A stretch of DNA of 64,000 bases from Pigmentiphaga kullae (lineage in GTDB: Bacteria > Pseudomonadota > Gammaproteobacteria > Burkholderiales > Burkholderiaceae_B), in NCBI RefSeq assembly GCF_004216695.1, contig NZ_SGXC01000003.1, forward strand, positions 310,001-374,000. Direction: 5' to 3'. Within the stretch, counting starts at the first letter, position 1. Each line of letters opens with the position of its first letter. The notes under the pieces are model-generated. The model was not told where the DNA came from, made no database searches, and saw only the letters and a list, made by a program, of their open reading frames with translations. A program made the translations under genes and the position numbers. Shown one piece after another: positions 1 to 8,966 of this stretch.

Positions 1-142
1 CGGTCGCCATCCTGATCAGCGCGCCTTCCACGCCGTCCGACCGCAGGGCCCAGGGCGCCGACAGTGCGAAGCGGGCCGTCACCGCACGATCGGATCGCCA
101 GTGGGCCAGCAGGCGGCTGAGGAGGTCACCGGAGGCGTGCAT
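1..142 (-). CDS. AraC-family transcriptional regulator, N-terminal fragment (runs off left edge)
   Basis: An ATG at 142 on the minus strand opens a frame with no stop down to base 1 (47 codons). The start MHASGDLLSRLLAHW and the following SAPWALRSDG segment resemble the N-terminal cupin domain of AraC-type regulators, where a 'sAPWalR' motif is typical. The DNA-binding HTH domain would lie outside the window. It is divergent from the FAD monooxygenase at 271, with a small inverted repeat between them, so it may control that gene. Family assignment rests on a short stretch only. Confidence 0.6.
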   Translation of the reverse strand, partial: MHASGDLLSRLLAHWRSDRAVTARFALSAPWALRSDGVEGALIRMAT

Positions 143-180
143 GCGGGGTCGGAGGTCTGGGCGGGGCCGCGTGGCGGATT

Positions 181-201
181 TCCGGACGCCTGGTGTCCGG
201 A
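181..201. promoter_or_regulatory. Inverted repeat between AraC-type gene and monooxygenase
   Basis: Arms TCCGGAC (181-187) and GTCCGGA (195-201) are perfect reverse complements around a 7-base spacer. They lie in the 128-base divergent gap, 70 bases before the monooxygenase ATG. This could be an operator, but GC-rich dyads also occur by chance in such DNA. Confidence 0.25.
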
Positions 202-270
202 TCCGGCGTCCCGAGGGTTGAGGCGGGTGCGGGCTGCGCCGACACTTACGGCATCGACACGGAGATTATC

Positions 271-1440
271 ATGCCTCGAATCGACCACGCCCTGATCGTC
301 GGCGCCGGCATCGCCGGCTGTTCGGCGGCGATCGCGCTCGCGCAGCAGGGCATGCGCGTGACCCTGGTGGAAAAACAGCGGGCCTGGCGGTTCCAGAGCT
401 CGGGCCTGTTCATCTACAGCAACGGCCTGCGGGCGCTGCGGGAGATCGGCGTGCTTGCGCCGATCCTCCAGGCCGGATTCGCCGTGCCGGGCGGGCGCAA
501 CCGCTATTTCGGCCCGGACGGCGCGTTCATCGTCGAAACGGTCTATCCCTGCCTGGACGGGCTGCCCGCCATCCTGGGCATCAAGCGCGCCGAGCTGCAT
601 CGCATCCTGGCAGCGCGCATCGAGGAACTGGGCATCGAGCTCAAGCTGGGCACGACGGTGGCGCGCCTGCCGCCCGGCCAGGACGACGGACCGATGCGCG
701 TGGCCCTGTCCGACGGCACGCAAGCCGCCTGCGACCTGCTCATCGGCGCCGATGGCATCCGCTCCCAGGTCCGGGCCGAGGCATTTCCCGAGCTCGTGCC
801 GAGCTATTCGGGTTTCGGCGTCTGGCGCAGCGTGCACGACCGCCCGCGGGATCTCGACGCCAAGATCATGATGATGGGCACGGGCAAGCGCCTGGGCATC
901 ATGCCCATCAGCGACGAGAAGCTCTATCTGTTCGGCGTGATGCTCGAACCCCGGGATGCCTGGTACGAGCGCGCCGGGTGGCCGGCGCTGATGCGCGAGC
1001 GCTTCGCCGAGTTCAGGGGCCCGGCGGCGCCCTTCCTGGATCAACTGGGCGAAGGCGCCGAAGTGCTCTACACCGGCGTGGAGGAGGTGATCGCCCCGTT
1101 GCCCTGGCACCGCGGGCGGGTGTTGCTGATCGGCGACGCCGCCCATGCGTCGACTCCCTTCATGGGGCAGGGCGGCGCGATGGCGCTCGAGGACGCGGTG
1201 GTGCTGGCCGAGGAGTTGGCGTCGGAAGGGGCGCTGGAACAGGCCTTGCTGGCGTTCGGCCGGCGTCGCCACCCCATGTGCCGGCTGGTGCAGGACGTCT
1301 CGCGGCAGGTGGGGCAGGCCGGCGCGCTGGAGGACGCCGAGGGATGCGCGCGCCGCGACCAGGCGTTGCGGCGGGAAGGGCAGGCGAAGGTCGATGCTTT
1401 CTTCGCCGAACTGGAGCGCCTGCGCCCGGCGGGCCGGTAG
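271..1440 (+). CDS. FAD-dependent monooxygenase (PHBH / UbiH-type fold)
   Basis: A 389-residue flavoprotein of the p-hydroxybenzoate hydroxylase fold. It probably inserts one oxygen atom into an aromatic or related substrate using NAD(P)H. The N-terminus has the Rossmann FAD motif VGAGIAGCSAA (G11, G13, G16), and the second FAD motif LIGDAAHASTPFMGQG follows around D289. No membrane segment or signal peptide is seen, so it should be cytosolic. I chose ATG 271 because GGAG sits seven bases upstream; the frame is open further upstream (from 193) but that part is atypical. It is divergent from an AraC-type regulator, a common arrangement for catabolic hydroxylases. The substrate cannot be read from the sequence. 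Confidence 0.85.
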   Translation: MPRIDHALIVGAGIAGCSAAIALAQQGMRVTLVEKQRAWRFQSSGLFIYSNGLRALREIGVLAPILQAGFAVPGGRNRYFGPDGAFIVETVYPCLDGLPAILGIKRAELHRILAARIEELGIELKLGTTVARLPPGQDDGPMRVALSDGTQAACDLLIGADGIRSQVRAEAFPELVPSYSGFGVWRSVHDRPRDLDAKIMMMGTGKRLGIMPISDEKLYLFGVMLEPRDAWYERAGWPALMRERFAEFRGPAAPFLDQLGEGAEVLYTGVEEVIAPLPWHRGRVLLIGDAAHASTPFMGQGGAMALEDAVVLAEELASEGALEQALLAFGRRRHPMCRLVQDVSRQVGQAGALEDAEGCARRDQALRREGQAKVDAFFAELERLRPAGR

Positions 1441-1461
1441 CGGCCGCCGCGCGCCCGGGCG

Positions 1462-1857
1462 TCAGTCCTTGTGGGTATTGGCCTGGATGAACTCGATCTT
1501 GTAGCCGTCCGGGTCTTCGACGAAGGCGATGACCGTGGTGCCGTGCTTCATGGGGCCGGCCTCGCGCGTGACCTTGCCGCCCAGTTCGCGTACGCGGTCA
1601 CAGGCGGCATAGGCGTCGTCGACCGCCACCGCGATGTGGCCGTAGCCGGTGCCCAGGTCGTACTTGTCCACGCCCCAGTTGTGCGTGAGTTCGAGCACGG
1701 TGCCGTCCTTCTCGTCTTCGTAGCCCACGAAGGCCAGCGTGAACTTGCCGTCGGGATAGTCCTTGCTGCGCAGCAGGCGCATGCCCAGCACCTTGGTGTA
1801 GAAGTCGATCGAGCGCTGCATGTCGCCGACGCGGAGCATGGTGTGGAGTAGTCGCAT
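1462..1857 (-). CDS. gloA: Lactoylglutathione lyase (glyoxalase I)
   Basis: A 131-residue glyoxalase I of the vicinal-oxygen-chelate superfamily. It isomerises the hemithioacetal of methylglyoxal and glutathione to S-lactoylglutathione. The four metal ligands of the E. coli enzyme fall at identical positions here: H5, E56, H74 and E122. This fits the short Ni/Co-dependent bacterial class rather than the longer zinc class. It is a single-domain cytosolic enzyme of full family length. It lies downstream of the YgjP-like gene's locus in the opposite direction of transcription from the monooxygenase (convergent, 21-base gap), and probably has its own promoter in the 1858-1910 gap. Confidence 0.95.
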   Translation of the reverse strand: MRLLHTMLRVGDMQRSIDFYTKVLGMRLLRSKDYPDGKFTLAFVGYEDEKDGTVLELTHNWGVDKYDLGTGYGHIAVAVDDAYAACDRVRELGGKVTREAGPMKHGTTVIAFVEDPDGYKIEFIQANTHKD

Positions 1858-1910
1858 GGGTTACCTCGCTAATCGTGGGAAGGGGAATCCGGGCCCCTAG
1901 TGTAAACAGG

Positions 1911-2846
1911 CTAGTCGAACCGCGGCAGGCTGCCCGGATCGTGGCGCCGCAAGGCGTCGCGGGCGTCCTCGAAGCCGGGCATCAATTGGCCGACTTCGGC
2001 CCAGAAGCCCGGGCCGTGGTTCATTTCCCGCAGGTGCGCCAGTTCGTGTGCGATGACGTAGTCGATGATGCCGACCGGGAAATGGATCAGGCGCCAGTTC
2101 AGCAGGATGTTGCCTTCGCTGGTGCACGACCCCCAGCGCGTGGCGGCCGACGACAGCCGCCAGCGGTTGATGGTCAGGCCGGTGCGGGCCAGGAAGTCGT
2201 GCAGGCGGACGTCGAACAGGACGCGGGCGCGGCCTTGCAGCCAGGCCTGGACGGTGTCGCGGATGCGGGCCGCCGTCGCGTCGGGCGGCAGGCCCAGCCA
2301 GAGCACGTCGCCATCGGCGGGCGCGTCGAGGTCGGTGGTGGCCAGGGCCGTGTCGCGCTGCGCGTCCAGGCGCATGACGATACGGCGGCCCAGGTAGGGC
2401 AGGTCGCCGCCGTCCTCCCAGCGCGTCTGGTTCAGCGCCAGGCGTTCCCGGCGCAACTGCCACTCGTGGAGCTTGGACAGGATCCAGCGCGCCTTTTCGC
2501 GGACGGCGCCATCGATCTCGGCCAGGCCGACCCAGCGCGGCGCGGTTACCCGCAGGCCGTCGTCGCCGATCAGGAAGCCGATGGTGCGGCGGCGCGACCG
2601 TTGCAGGACGAAGCGTATCCGCTGCCCCTCGGCCACCACCTCGTGCCAGCGGGCCCCGGGCGGCAGCTGGATGGCGGGGGCGGAGGGCGGCGGCGCGGCG
2701 GGCGCGCGGACGACGGGCGGCGGTGCCGCCGGAACGGCCACGGCCTGGGGCGGCTCGGCGAACAGGTCGAGCTGCGCGGAATGGGAACCGGTCTCCCGCC
2801 GCGGAGCCGGGGGCGTGCCGGTGTCGGAAGCGGGACGTGTGGCCAT
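1911..2846 (-). CDS. YgjP-like (DUF45/M48-family) zinc metallopeptidase
   Basis: A 311-residue protein. The first 90 residues are low-complexity and rich in Ala and Pro, likely disordered. The rest is a YgjP/DUF45 domain with the gluzincin motif HELAHLREMNH (H267, E268, H271, H277) and the preceding family signature around WGSCTSEGNILLNW. Members of this family are predicted SprT-like or M48-like metal-dependent hydrolases of uncertain substrate. The ATG at 2846 is five bases downstream of the plsC-like stop, so it is the last gene of the glyQ-glyS-gmhB-plsC run. The long Ala/Pro N-terminus is unlike the short E. coli YgjP. Function is a family prediction only. Confidence 0.85.
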   Translation of the reverse strand: MATRPASDTGTPPAPRRETGSHSAQLDLFAEPPQAVAVPAAPPPVVRAPAAPPPSAPAIQLPPGARWHEVVAEGQRIRFVLQRSRRRTIGFLIGDDGLRVTAPRWVGLAEIDGAVREKARWILSKLHEWQLRRERLALNQTRWEDGGDLPYLGRRIVMRLDAQRDTALATTDLDAPADGDVLWLGLPPDATAARIRDTVQAWLQGRARVLFDVRLHDFLARTGLTINRWRLSSAATRWGSCTSEGNILLNWRLIHFPVGIIDYVIAHELAHLREMNHGPGFWAEVGQLMPGFEDARDALRRHDPGSLPRFD

Positions 2847-2851
2847 GGACG

Positions 2852-3604
2852 CTAGCCGGCGGCGCGTTCGGCGCCCCGGGTGTCCGGATAGCGCTCGGGG
2901 TTGAGCTGGCGCATCTCGGCCTCGATCCAGTCCTCGACCCGGCGGTTGATCTCGTCGGCGGTCAGGCCTTGCGGGTCGATCGGCGGGCCGATGGAAACGG
3001 TGATCAGGCCCGGCCGCTTGACGAAGGCCCTGCGCGGCCAGCATTCGCCCGCGTTGTGGGCGATGGGCACGACCAGCGCGCCGGTGCGCGCGGCCAGGCG
3101 CGCGCCGCCGCTCTTGTACTTGCCCTTCCTGCCCGGGGCGATGCGGGTGCCTTCCGGGAACATCACCATCCAGCGGCCCGCGGCCAGGCGTTCGCGGCCC
3201 TGCGCCACGACCTGCTCGAAGGCGTCGCTGCCTTTCTTGCGGTCGATGGCGATCATGCGCAGTCCCGCCAGGCCCCAGCCGAAGAACGGTACCCAGTTCA
3301 GCTCGCGCTTGTACACGTAGCAGACTTCGCGCGGCATCCAGGCGGGCAGGAACATGGTTTCCCAGGTCGACTGGTGCTTGGGCAGCAGGATGGCCGGCTG
3401 GTCGGGAAGATTGTCCCAGCCCTTGACGCGCCAGCGCATGCCGACGATCCAGCGGCCGCCCCAGATCATCAGGCGCGGCCAGCCTATCGTGAGCCGGTAG
3501 CGCCACCGCAGGGGCAGCGGCAGCCACAGCACGCAGGCGATGGCGTAGGGGACGACCGTGACGACGAAGAAGATCGAGAACAGCAGCGAGCGAAGCCAGC
3601 GCAT
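2852..3604 (-). CDS. 1-acyl-sn-glycerol-3-phosphate acyltransferase (PlsC family)
   Basis: A 250-residue membrane-associated acyltransferase that should form phosphatidic acid from lysophosphatidate and acyl donor. An N-terminal hydrophobic segment (about residues 6-30) anchors it. The catalytic block is KHQSTWE: the usual HX4D is HX4E here (H77, E82), a variant common in this betaproteobacterial subfamily. The second block FPEGTR (149-154) is intact. The ATG at 3604 overlaps the gmhB stop by one base (TGATG), indicating translational coupling. The C-terminal residues contain a motif-free helical tail. The C-terminal gene YgjP-like follows after five bases. Acyl-chain preference is unknown. 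Confidence 0.9.
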   Translation of the reverse strand: MRWLRSLLFSIFFVVTVVPYAIACVLWLPLPLRWRYRLTIGWPRLMIWGGRWIVGMRWRVKGWDNLPDQPAILLPKHQSTWETMFLPAWMPREVCYVYKRELNWVPFFGWGLAGLRMIAIDRKKGSDAFEQVVAQGRERLAAGRWMVMFPEGTRIAPGRKGKYKSGGARLAARTGALVVPIAHNAGECWPRRAFVKRPGLITVSIGPPIDPQGLTADEINRRVEDWIEAEMRQLNPERYPDTRGAERAAG

Positions 3605-4179
3605 CAGTGCTCCTCGGCCTGGGCGGCGGTTTCGAGCGCGTCGGCGACTTCGCCCAGATCGTTCCAGACCACCGTTCCGGGCGGCAGCTGGCCCTTGGCG
3701 AGGGTCTTGGGCCCGTTGCCGGTCAGCACCAGCCAGGGCGTGCAGCCTGCAGCCGCGGCGGCTTCCAGGTCGCGGGCCGAGTCGCCCACCGAGGGTACGC
3801 CGTGCAGATCGGACTCGAAGCGCCGGGCGATCTCGCGATACAGGCCGGGCAGCGGCTTGCGGCAGTCGCAGCCTTCGTCCGGCGCGTGCGGGCAGATGAA
3901 GATGGCGTCGATGGCGCCGCCATGCTTGGCCAGTGCCGCCCGCAGCTTGGCGTGGATGGCGTTCAGCGTGGCCGCGTCGAACAGGCCGCGGCCCAGGCCC
4001 GACTGGTTGGTGGCGACCACGACGCGATAGCCGGCCTGGTTGATCCGGGCGATGGCCTCGAGCGCGCCGGGCAGCGGGATCCACTCGTCCGGCGACTTGA
4101 CGAAGTCGGGGCTGTCCTGGTTGATGACGCCGTCGCGGTCCAGGACCACCAGCTTGGGGCGGGCAGGAGTGGTGGGCAT
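3604..4179 (-). CDS. gmhB: D-glycero-beta-D-manno-heptose-1,7-bisphosphate 7-phosphatase
   Basis: A 191-residue HAD-superfamily phosphatase of ADP-heptose synthesis for the LPS inner core. It removes the 7-phosphate of heptose bisphosphate. The catalytic motif is DRDGVIN with nucleophile D14 and acid/base D16. The GmhB-specific zinc loop is present with C96, H98, C104 and C106 (CPHAPDEGCDC), which separates it from histidinol phosphatases. A later VGDSARD motif supplies the magnesium site. The length matches the family. It starts one base after the glyS stop and overlaps plsC by one base, so it is inside a tightly packed leftward operon. Cytosolic. Confidence 0.95.
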   Translation of the reverse strand: MPTTPARPKLVVLDRDGVINQDSPDFVKSPDEWIPLPGALEAIARINQAGYRVVVATNQSGLGRGLFDAATLNAIHAKLRAALAKHGGAIDAIFICPHAPDEGCDCRKPLPGLYREIARRFESDLHGVPSVGDSARDLEAAAAAGCTPWLVLTGNGPKTLAKGQLPPGTVVWNDLGEVADALETAAQAEEH

Positions 4180-4180
4180 A

Positions 4181-6313
4181 TCAGGCGGTTGCCAAACGGG
4201 ACAGATCTGCCACGTGGTTCATCGTGCGGTGCAGTTCGGCCAGCAGCGCCAGGCGGTTGGCCCGCACGGCGGGATCCTCGGCCATGACCATGACGTCGGC
4301 GAAGAAGGCGTCCACCGGTTCGCGGGCCTGCGACAGCACCGTCAGGGCGCCGGCGAAGTCGCCCTGCGCGAACTTGCCTTCTGCCTGCGGCCGCAGCGTT
4401 TGCACGGCTTGCGCCAGCGCCTGCTCGGCCGGCTCCTTGAGCAGGGCCCGGTCGACCGCGCCGGGTTCGCCTTCGACCTTCTTGAGCAGGTTGCCGATGC
4501 GCTTGTTGGCGGCCGCCAGCGCGGCCGCCTCGGGCAGCGCCGAGAAGGCGACCACCGCGCGCACCCGCGCCGGCACCTGCGCCAGGGGCGGCGCCACGGC
4601 GACCACGGCATCGACCGCGGCGCGGTCGAACTGGCCGGCCAACTGGTTGCGGTAGCGCTCGAACACGAAGGCGCGGACCTCGTCGATCTGGGCCGTCGTG
4701 GGCGGCGTGGCGAAGGTTTCCGCCGCCCGCGCCAGCAGGCCGTCCAGCGTGAGCCCGGCGCCATCGGCGGACAGACGCCCACCCGCGTCGAGCTGCTCGA
4801 ACGCGCTGATCAGCCCCAGCGCCGCGCGGCGCAGGCCGTAGGGGTCCTTGTCGCCGGTGGGTACCAGGCCGATGCTCCAGATGCCCAGCAGCGTTTCGGC
4901 ACGTTCGGCCACGAACAGCGCGGCGGCCGTGGCGCCGTCGGCGTCGACGGGCTGGTCCAGGCGGATGCGGTATTGCTGGCGGATGGCCTCGACCACGTCG
5001 GCGGCTTCGCCGTCGGCCGCCGCGTAGTAGGCGCCCATGACGCCCTGCAGTTCCGGGAACTCGCCCACCATGCCGGTGACGAGGTCGGCCTTGGCCAGCA
5101 TCGCGGCGCGGTCGGCGTGCTCGGGATCGGCGCCGATCGCGCCCGCCACCCAGCGCGCCAGCGCGCGCACGCGCTGCGCGCGTTCGAGCTGGGTGCCGAG
5201 CTTGTTGTGATAGACGATGGTGCCGAGCTGTTCGACCCGGCCGGCCAGCGGCACCTTCTTGTCGGTCTCGAAGAAGAAGCGCGCGTCGGCCAGGCGCGGC
5301 CGGACCACCCGCTGGTTGCCTTCGACGATGTTGGACGGATTGGCCAGGGCCATGTTGCTGACGATCAGGAAGCGGTGCGTCAGCTTGCCGGTGGCGGCGT
5401 CGAACAGCGGGAAATACTTCTGGTTCAGCCGCATCGTCAGGATCAGGCATTCCTGGGGCACGGCCAGGAATTCGGATTCGAACTCGCCCACGTAGACCGT
5501 GGGGTACTCGACCAGCGCGCATACCTCGTCCAGCAGCGAGGCCACGTCGGCCTCGTCGCCCAGCGACGCTTGCAGGCGCGCGGCCTGGTCGCGCAACTGG
5601 CGCTCGATGGCGGCGCGGCGCTGGTCGAACGAGGCGATCACGCGGCCCGGCTCGTGCAGCAGCGCTTCATAGGCATCGGCCGAGGGCAGCTCGATCGCCG
5701 CCTGCGACTGGAAGCGATGGCCGCGCGTGCTGCGGCCGGCGCGCAGGCCGAGCGCGGTGATGTCGACCACCGCGTCGCCGTGCAGCGCGACCAGGCCGTG
5801 CGCGGGGCGCACGAAGCGAACGGTGGTGACGCCGTCGGCCAGTTGATAGCTCATGACCTTGGGGATCGGCAGCTTGCCCAGCGTGTCTTCCAGCGCCGCC
5901 TGCAGGGCGGGCGCCAGCGCCGCGCCCTTGGCGATGCCGCGGTAGACCAGTTGTTCGTTCTTGCCGTCCGACTCGCGCGCGAGCCCGGCGACGTCGACGC
6001 CTTCCAGGCCCTTGGCCGCGAGTTTCTTTTGCAGCGCGGGCGTGGGCTGGCCGTTGGCGTCCAGTCCCACGCTCACGGGCATGAGCTTTTCGGAGAACTC
6101 GCTGTCGGCCCCTTGCGGCAGCACGGCCGACAGGCGCACGGCCAGCCGCCGCGGCGTGGCGTAGGCGGTGGTGGCGCTGCCGTCGGCCAGCAGGCCCCGG
6201 TTCTTCAGGCCGGCGGCGATGCCTTCGGCGAAGGCCTGGCCCAGACGGTTCAGCGCCTTGGGCGGGAGTTCCTCGGTGAACAGTTCCAGCAGGAGGGGTT
6301 GAGCGGCCGGCAT
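4181..6313 (-). CDS. glyS: Glycyl-tRNA synthetase beta subunit
   Basis: The 710-residue beta subunit of the bacterial alpha2beta2 glycyl-tRNA synthetase, responsible mainly for tRNA-Gly recognition. The N-terminus reads LLLELFTEELPPKALNRLG, the family hallmark. The HD-like core and the C-terminal anticodon-binding-like region are present, including the TGDKDPYGLRRAALG segment. Its ATG follows the glyQ stop with no intervening base, so the two subunits are translationally coupled and made in equal amounts. The length agrees with proteobacterial GlyS (about 690-710). Confidence 0.97.
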   Translation of the reverse strand: MPAAQPLLLELFTEELPPKALNRLGQAFAEGIAAGLKNRGLLADGSATTAYATPRRLAVRLSAVLPQGADSEFSEKLMPVSVGLDANGQPTPALQKKLAAKGLEGVDVAGLARESDGKNEQLVYRGIAKGAALAPALQAALEDTLGKLPIPKVMSYQLADGVTTVRFVRPAHGLVALHGDAVVDITALGLRAGRSTRGHRFQSQAAIELPSADAYEALLHEPGRVIASFDQRRAAIERQLRDQAARLQASLGDEADVASLLDEVCALVEYPTVYVGEFESEFLAVPQECLILTMRLNQKYFPLFDAATGKLTHRFLIVSNMALANPSNIVEGNQRVVRPRLADARFFFETDKKVPLAGRVEQLGTIVYHNKLGTQLERAQRVRALARWVAGAIGADPEHADRAAMLAKADLVTGMVGEFPELQGVMGAYYAAADGEAADVVEAIRQQYRIRLDQPVDADGATAAALFVAERAETLLGIWSIGLVPTGDKDPYGLRRAALGLISAFEQLDAGGRLSADGAGLTLDGLLARAAETFATPPTTAQIDEVRAFVFERYRNQLAGQFDRAAVDAVVAVAPPLAQVPARVRAVVAFSALPEAAALAAANKRIGNLLKKVEGEPGAVDRALLKEPAEQALAQAVQTLRPQAEGKFAQGDFAGALTVLSQAREPVDAFFADVMVMAEDPAVRANRLALLAELHRTMNHVADLSRLATA

Positions 6314-7213
6314 TTACGCGGCCTCCTTGCGTGCAAGCATGGGAAAGCCCAGTCGTTCTCGTGAGTCGTAGTACGCCTGCGCGATGGCGCGCGACAGGTT
6401 GCGGATGCGGCCGATGTAGGCGGCGCGTTCGGTGACGCTGATCGCGCCCCGGGCATCGAGCATGTTGAAGGTATGGGCCGCCTTGAGCACCATTTCGTAG
6501 GCCGGCAGCGCCAGCGGCACTTCCACCAGACGCTTGGCCTGGGCCTCGTAGTCGTTGAAATGGCGGAACAGGGTCTCGGCCGACGAATGCTCGAAGTTGT
6601 AGGTGGACTGCTCGACTTCGTTCTGGTGGTAGACGTCGCCGTAGGTGACGCGCGTGCCGTCCGGCGCCTCGGTCCACACCAGGTCGTAGACGCTTTCCAC
6701 GCCTTGCAGGTACATGGCCAGGCGTTCCAGGCCGTAGGTGATCTCGCCCATGATGGGCTTGCAGTCGATGCCGCCGACCTGCTGGAAATAGGTGAACTGC
6801 GTCACTTCCATGCCGTTGAGCCAGACCTCCCAGCCCAGGCCCCAGGCGCCCAGCGTGGGGTTTTCCCAGTCGTCCTCGACGAAGCGGATGTCGTGCTCCT
6901 GGGGATCGATGCCCAGCGCCTGCAGCGAGCCGATGTACAGGTCGAGGATGTCGGGGGGCGAGGGCTTGAGCACCACCTGGTACTGGTAGTAGTGCTGCAG
7001 GCGGTTGGGGTTTTCGCCGTAGCGGCCGTCCTTGGGGCGGCGCGAGGGCTGCACGTAGGCCGCGCGCCAGGGCTCGGGGCCGAGCGCCCGCAGGAACGTG
7101 GCGGTGTGCGACGTGCCGGCACCGACTTCCATGTCGTAGGACTGCAGGAGGGCGCAGCCTTGCTGGCTCCAGTATTCCTGGAGTCGGAGAATGATTTGTT
7201 GAAATGTCAGCAT
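6314..7213 (-). CDS. glyQ: Glycyl-tRNA synthetase alpha subunit
   Basis: A 299-residue catalytic subunit of glycyl-tRNA synthetase, a class II enzyme that adenylates glycine and charges tRNA-Gly with GlyS. The start [20 protein letters not shown] is nearly invariant in the family. The class II motifs sit in the [19 protein letters not shown] and [19 protein letters not shown] stretches. The open frame runs far upstream of 7213 through the lnt region, but the conserved N-terminus fixes the start. It leads the glyQ-glyS-gmhB-plsC operon. The 110-base gap upstream contains GTTAAAAT near 7270 on the minus strand, a possible -10 element. Confidence 0.97.
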   Translation of the reverse strand: MLTFQQIILRLQEYWSQQGCALLQSYDMEVGAGTSHTATFLRALGPEPWRAAYVQPSRRPKDGRYGENPNRLQHYYQYQVVLKPSPPDILDLYIGSLQALGIDPQEHDIRFVEDDWENPTLGAWGLGWEVWLNGMEVTQFTYFQQVGGIDCKPIMGEITYGLERLAMYLQGVESVYDLVWTEAPDGTRVTYGDVYHQNEVEQSTYNFEHSSAETLFRHFNDYEAQAKRLVEVPLALPAYEMVLKAAHTFNMLDARGAISVTERAAYIGRIRNLSRAIAQAYYDSRERLGFPMLARKEAA

Positions 7214-7323
7214 GGTGTTGGAGTAGATGCGGCCGCGGGCGGCCTTGCGGCACGGCCAAACCCTGGATTTTAACTGGCCCGGGCGAAATACGGACGGATG
7301 GCGCCTTGGGGCGCTGCGGCGTA

Positions 7324-8952
7324 TCAGTCCACGCGGCGGATCCGCAGCCAGCCCAGCACCGCCAGCAGGGCCGCGACGATGAACAGGACGGGCACGTTGC
7401 CGGTGCGGGCGTAGGGCGTGAGCCCCGTGGTGCCCTGCACCGCCGCGTCCAGCGCGCCGGCGGTGTGCGGCGCCAGCTCGCCCACCACCTGCGCCCGTTC
7501 GTCCACCACCGCCGTCATGCCGGTATTGGTGGCCCGCAGCATGGGGCGCCCGGTCTCGCGCACCCGCATGCGCGACATCTGCAGGTGCTGGGGCAGCGCC
7601 AGCGAATTGCCGAACCAGGCCAGGTTGCTGACGTTGGCGAGGATGGTGGCGCCCGGATCGGCCGGGCCGGGCCGGACCGCGGGCAGCAGTTCCTCGCCGA
7701 ACACGTCCTCGTAGCAGATGTTCATCGCGATGTACTGGCCGCCGATGTCGAACGGTTTCTGCCGTTCGCGGCCCCGGTCGAAGTCGCCCAGCGGCATGAC
7801 CATCTCGTCCACGAACCAGCGGAAGCCGGGCGGCACGAATTCGCCGAAGGGGACGAGGTGGCGTTTGTCGTAGCGGTGCGCGACGCGGCCGGCCACCAGT
7901 TGTTCCGGCGAACTGCGGCCATCGAGCGAGATGACGCTGTTGTAGTAGTAGTCGCGGTCGGGATGGATGTCGCGCATGGCCACGCCCAGCGCGAACGTGC
8001 CGCCGCGCAGCGCGGCGCTGTCTACCCATTCCTTCCAGGCCGCGGCGCTGAGCTGGTCCTGGAATACCGGCACGGCGGTCTCGGGCAGCAGCGTGAGGGC
8101 GATGGGCTTGCCGTCGGCCCGGGGCGCCTCGGCCAGGTCGCGGTGAAGGTCCATCCCCTGCCAGATCTGCGTCGGGTCGAACTTGTCGGAAAGCGGGATA
8201 TTGGCCTGCACCAGCCGGACGGTCAGCGGCGAGCCGTAGGGTTGCACCCAGTTCCAGGCGGCGCCCGCCATGCCGACGGCCAGCGCGCCCAGTGCTCCCG
8301 CGGGCGCGCGCCAGCCCGGGCGCAGCGCGGCCGCGACGCCGGCGGTGCCGCGTTCGGCCACGGCACTGGCCGCCCAGACCAGTCCCGAGGCTGTCAGCGC
8401 GGCGGCGAAGGCCACGCCGTAGACGCCCAGCAGCGGCGCCCAGCCTTGCAGCGGCCCGTCAACGTGGGCGTAGCCGATGTTGAGCCAGGGAAAGCCGGTG
8501 AACAGGACGCCGCGCAGCCATTCCGAGCCGGTCCAGGCCGCCGCCATCGCCAGCACGCAGGTCAGCGGCGAGGCGAGCCGGGCCGGGCCGTCCGCGGTGG
8601 TGGGCCGCTGCGACAGCCACCACGCCACGCCGGCGGCCAGCGCGGGATACAGCGACAGGTAGGCGGCCAGCAGGCCCACGCCCAGCGCCGCCAGCGGCGC
8701 CGCCATGAAAGCGTAGACGTGCAGGCTGATGTAGATCCACGACACGCCGACCAGGAAGGTGCCGCCGCCGAAGGCCGCGCCGATCCAGATGGCGCCCCGC
8801 AGGCTCGTGGCGCGCCAGGTCAGCCAGCTCATGCCGCCGAAGGCGGACAACTGCAGCACCGGCAGGAACCAGGCGGGAAACGGGGTGGGCGCGAAGGCCA
8901 GCCCCTGCAGCATGCCGAGGATCAGCGCTGCGGCCAGCGCGGTGTAGGGCAT
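7324..8952 (-). CDS. lnt: Apolipoprotein N-acyltransferase
   Basis: An inner-membrane enzyme (542 residues from ATG 8952) that adds the third acyl chain to the N-terminal cysteine of lipoproteins, allowing their transport to the outer membrane by Lol. Several hydrophobic helices fill the N-terminal 200 residues, then comes a periplasmic nitrilase-like domain and a last helix with an RIRRVD end. The E-K-C triad is visible: the glutamate in [10 protein letters not shown], the lysine in [12 protein letters not shown] and the cysteine in [16 protein letters not shown] at 8958 is an alternative start. It follows corC by about 15 bases, the usual order in beta- and gammaproteobacteria. Confidence 0.95.
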   Translation of the reverse strand: MPYTALAAALILGMLQGLAFAPTPFPAWFLPVLQLSAFGGMSWLTWRATSLRGAIWIGAAFGGGTFLVGVSWIYISLHVYAFMAAPLAALGVGLLAAYLSLYPALAAGVAWWLSQRPTTADGPARLASPLTCVLAMAAAWTGSEWLRGVLFTGFPWLNIGYAHVDGPLQGWAPLLGVYGVAFAAALTASGLVWAASAVAERGTAGVAAALRPGWRAPAGALGALAVGMAGAAWNWVQPYGSPLTVRLVQANIPLSDKFDPTQIWQGMDLHRDLAEAPRADGKPIALTLLPETAVPVFQDQLSAAAWKEWVDSAALRGGTFALGVAMRDIHPDRDYYYNSVISLDGRSSPEQLVAGRVAHRYDKRHLVPFGEFVPPGFRWFVDEMVMPLGDFDRGRERQKPFDIGGQYIAMNICYEDVFGEELLPAVRPGPADPGATILANVSNLAWFGNSLALPQHLQMSRMRVRETGRPMLRATNTGMTAVVDERAQVVGELAPHTAGALDAAVQGTTGLTPYARTGNVPVLFIVAALLAVLGWLRIRRVD

Positions 8953-8966
8953 GGGCACGGGCGGGC

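Noticed and set aside
79-1272. A 397-codon minus-strand frame over the FAD monooxygenase
   Set aside because: Shadow frame; the plus strand has two FAD motifs and a ribosome site.
4040-6364. A 774-codon open frame on the plus strand opposite glyS
   Set aside because: It is the mirror of the conserved glyS gene and has a repetitive Gln/Arg/Val composition typical of shadow frames.
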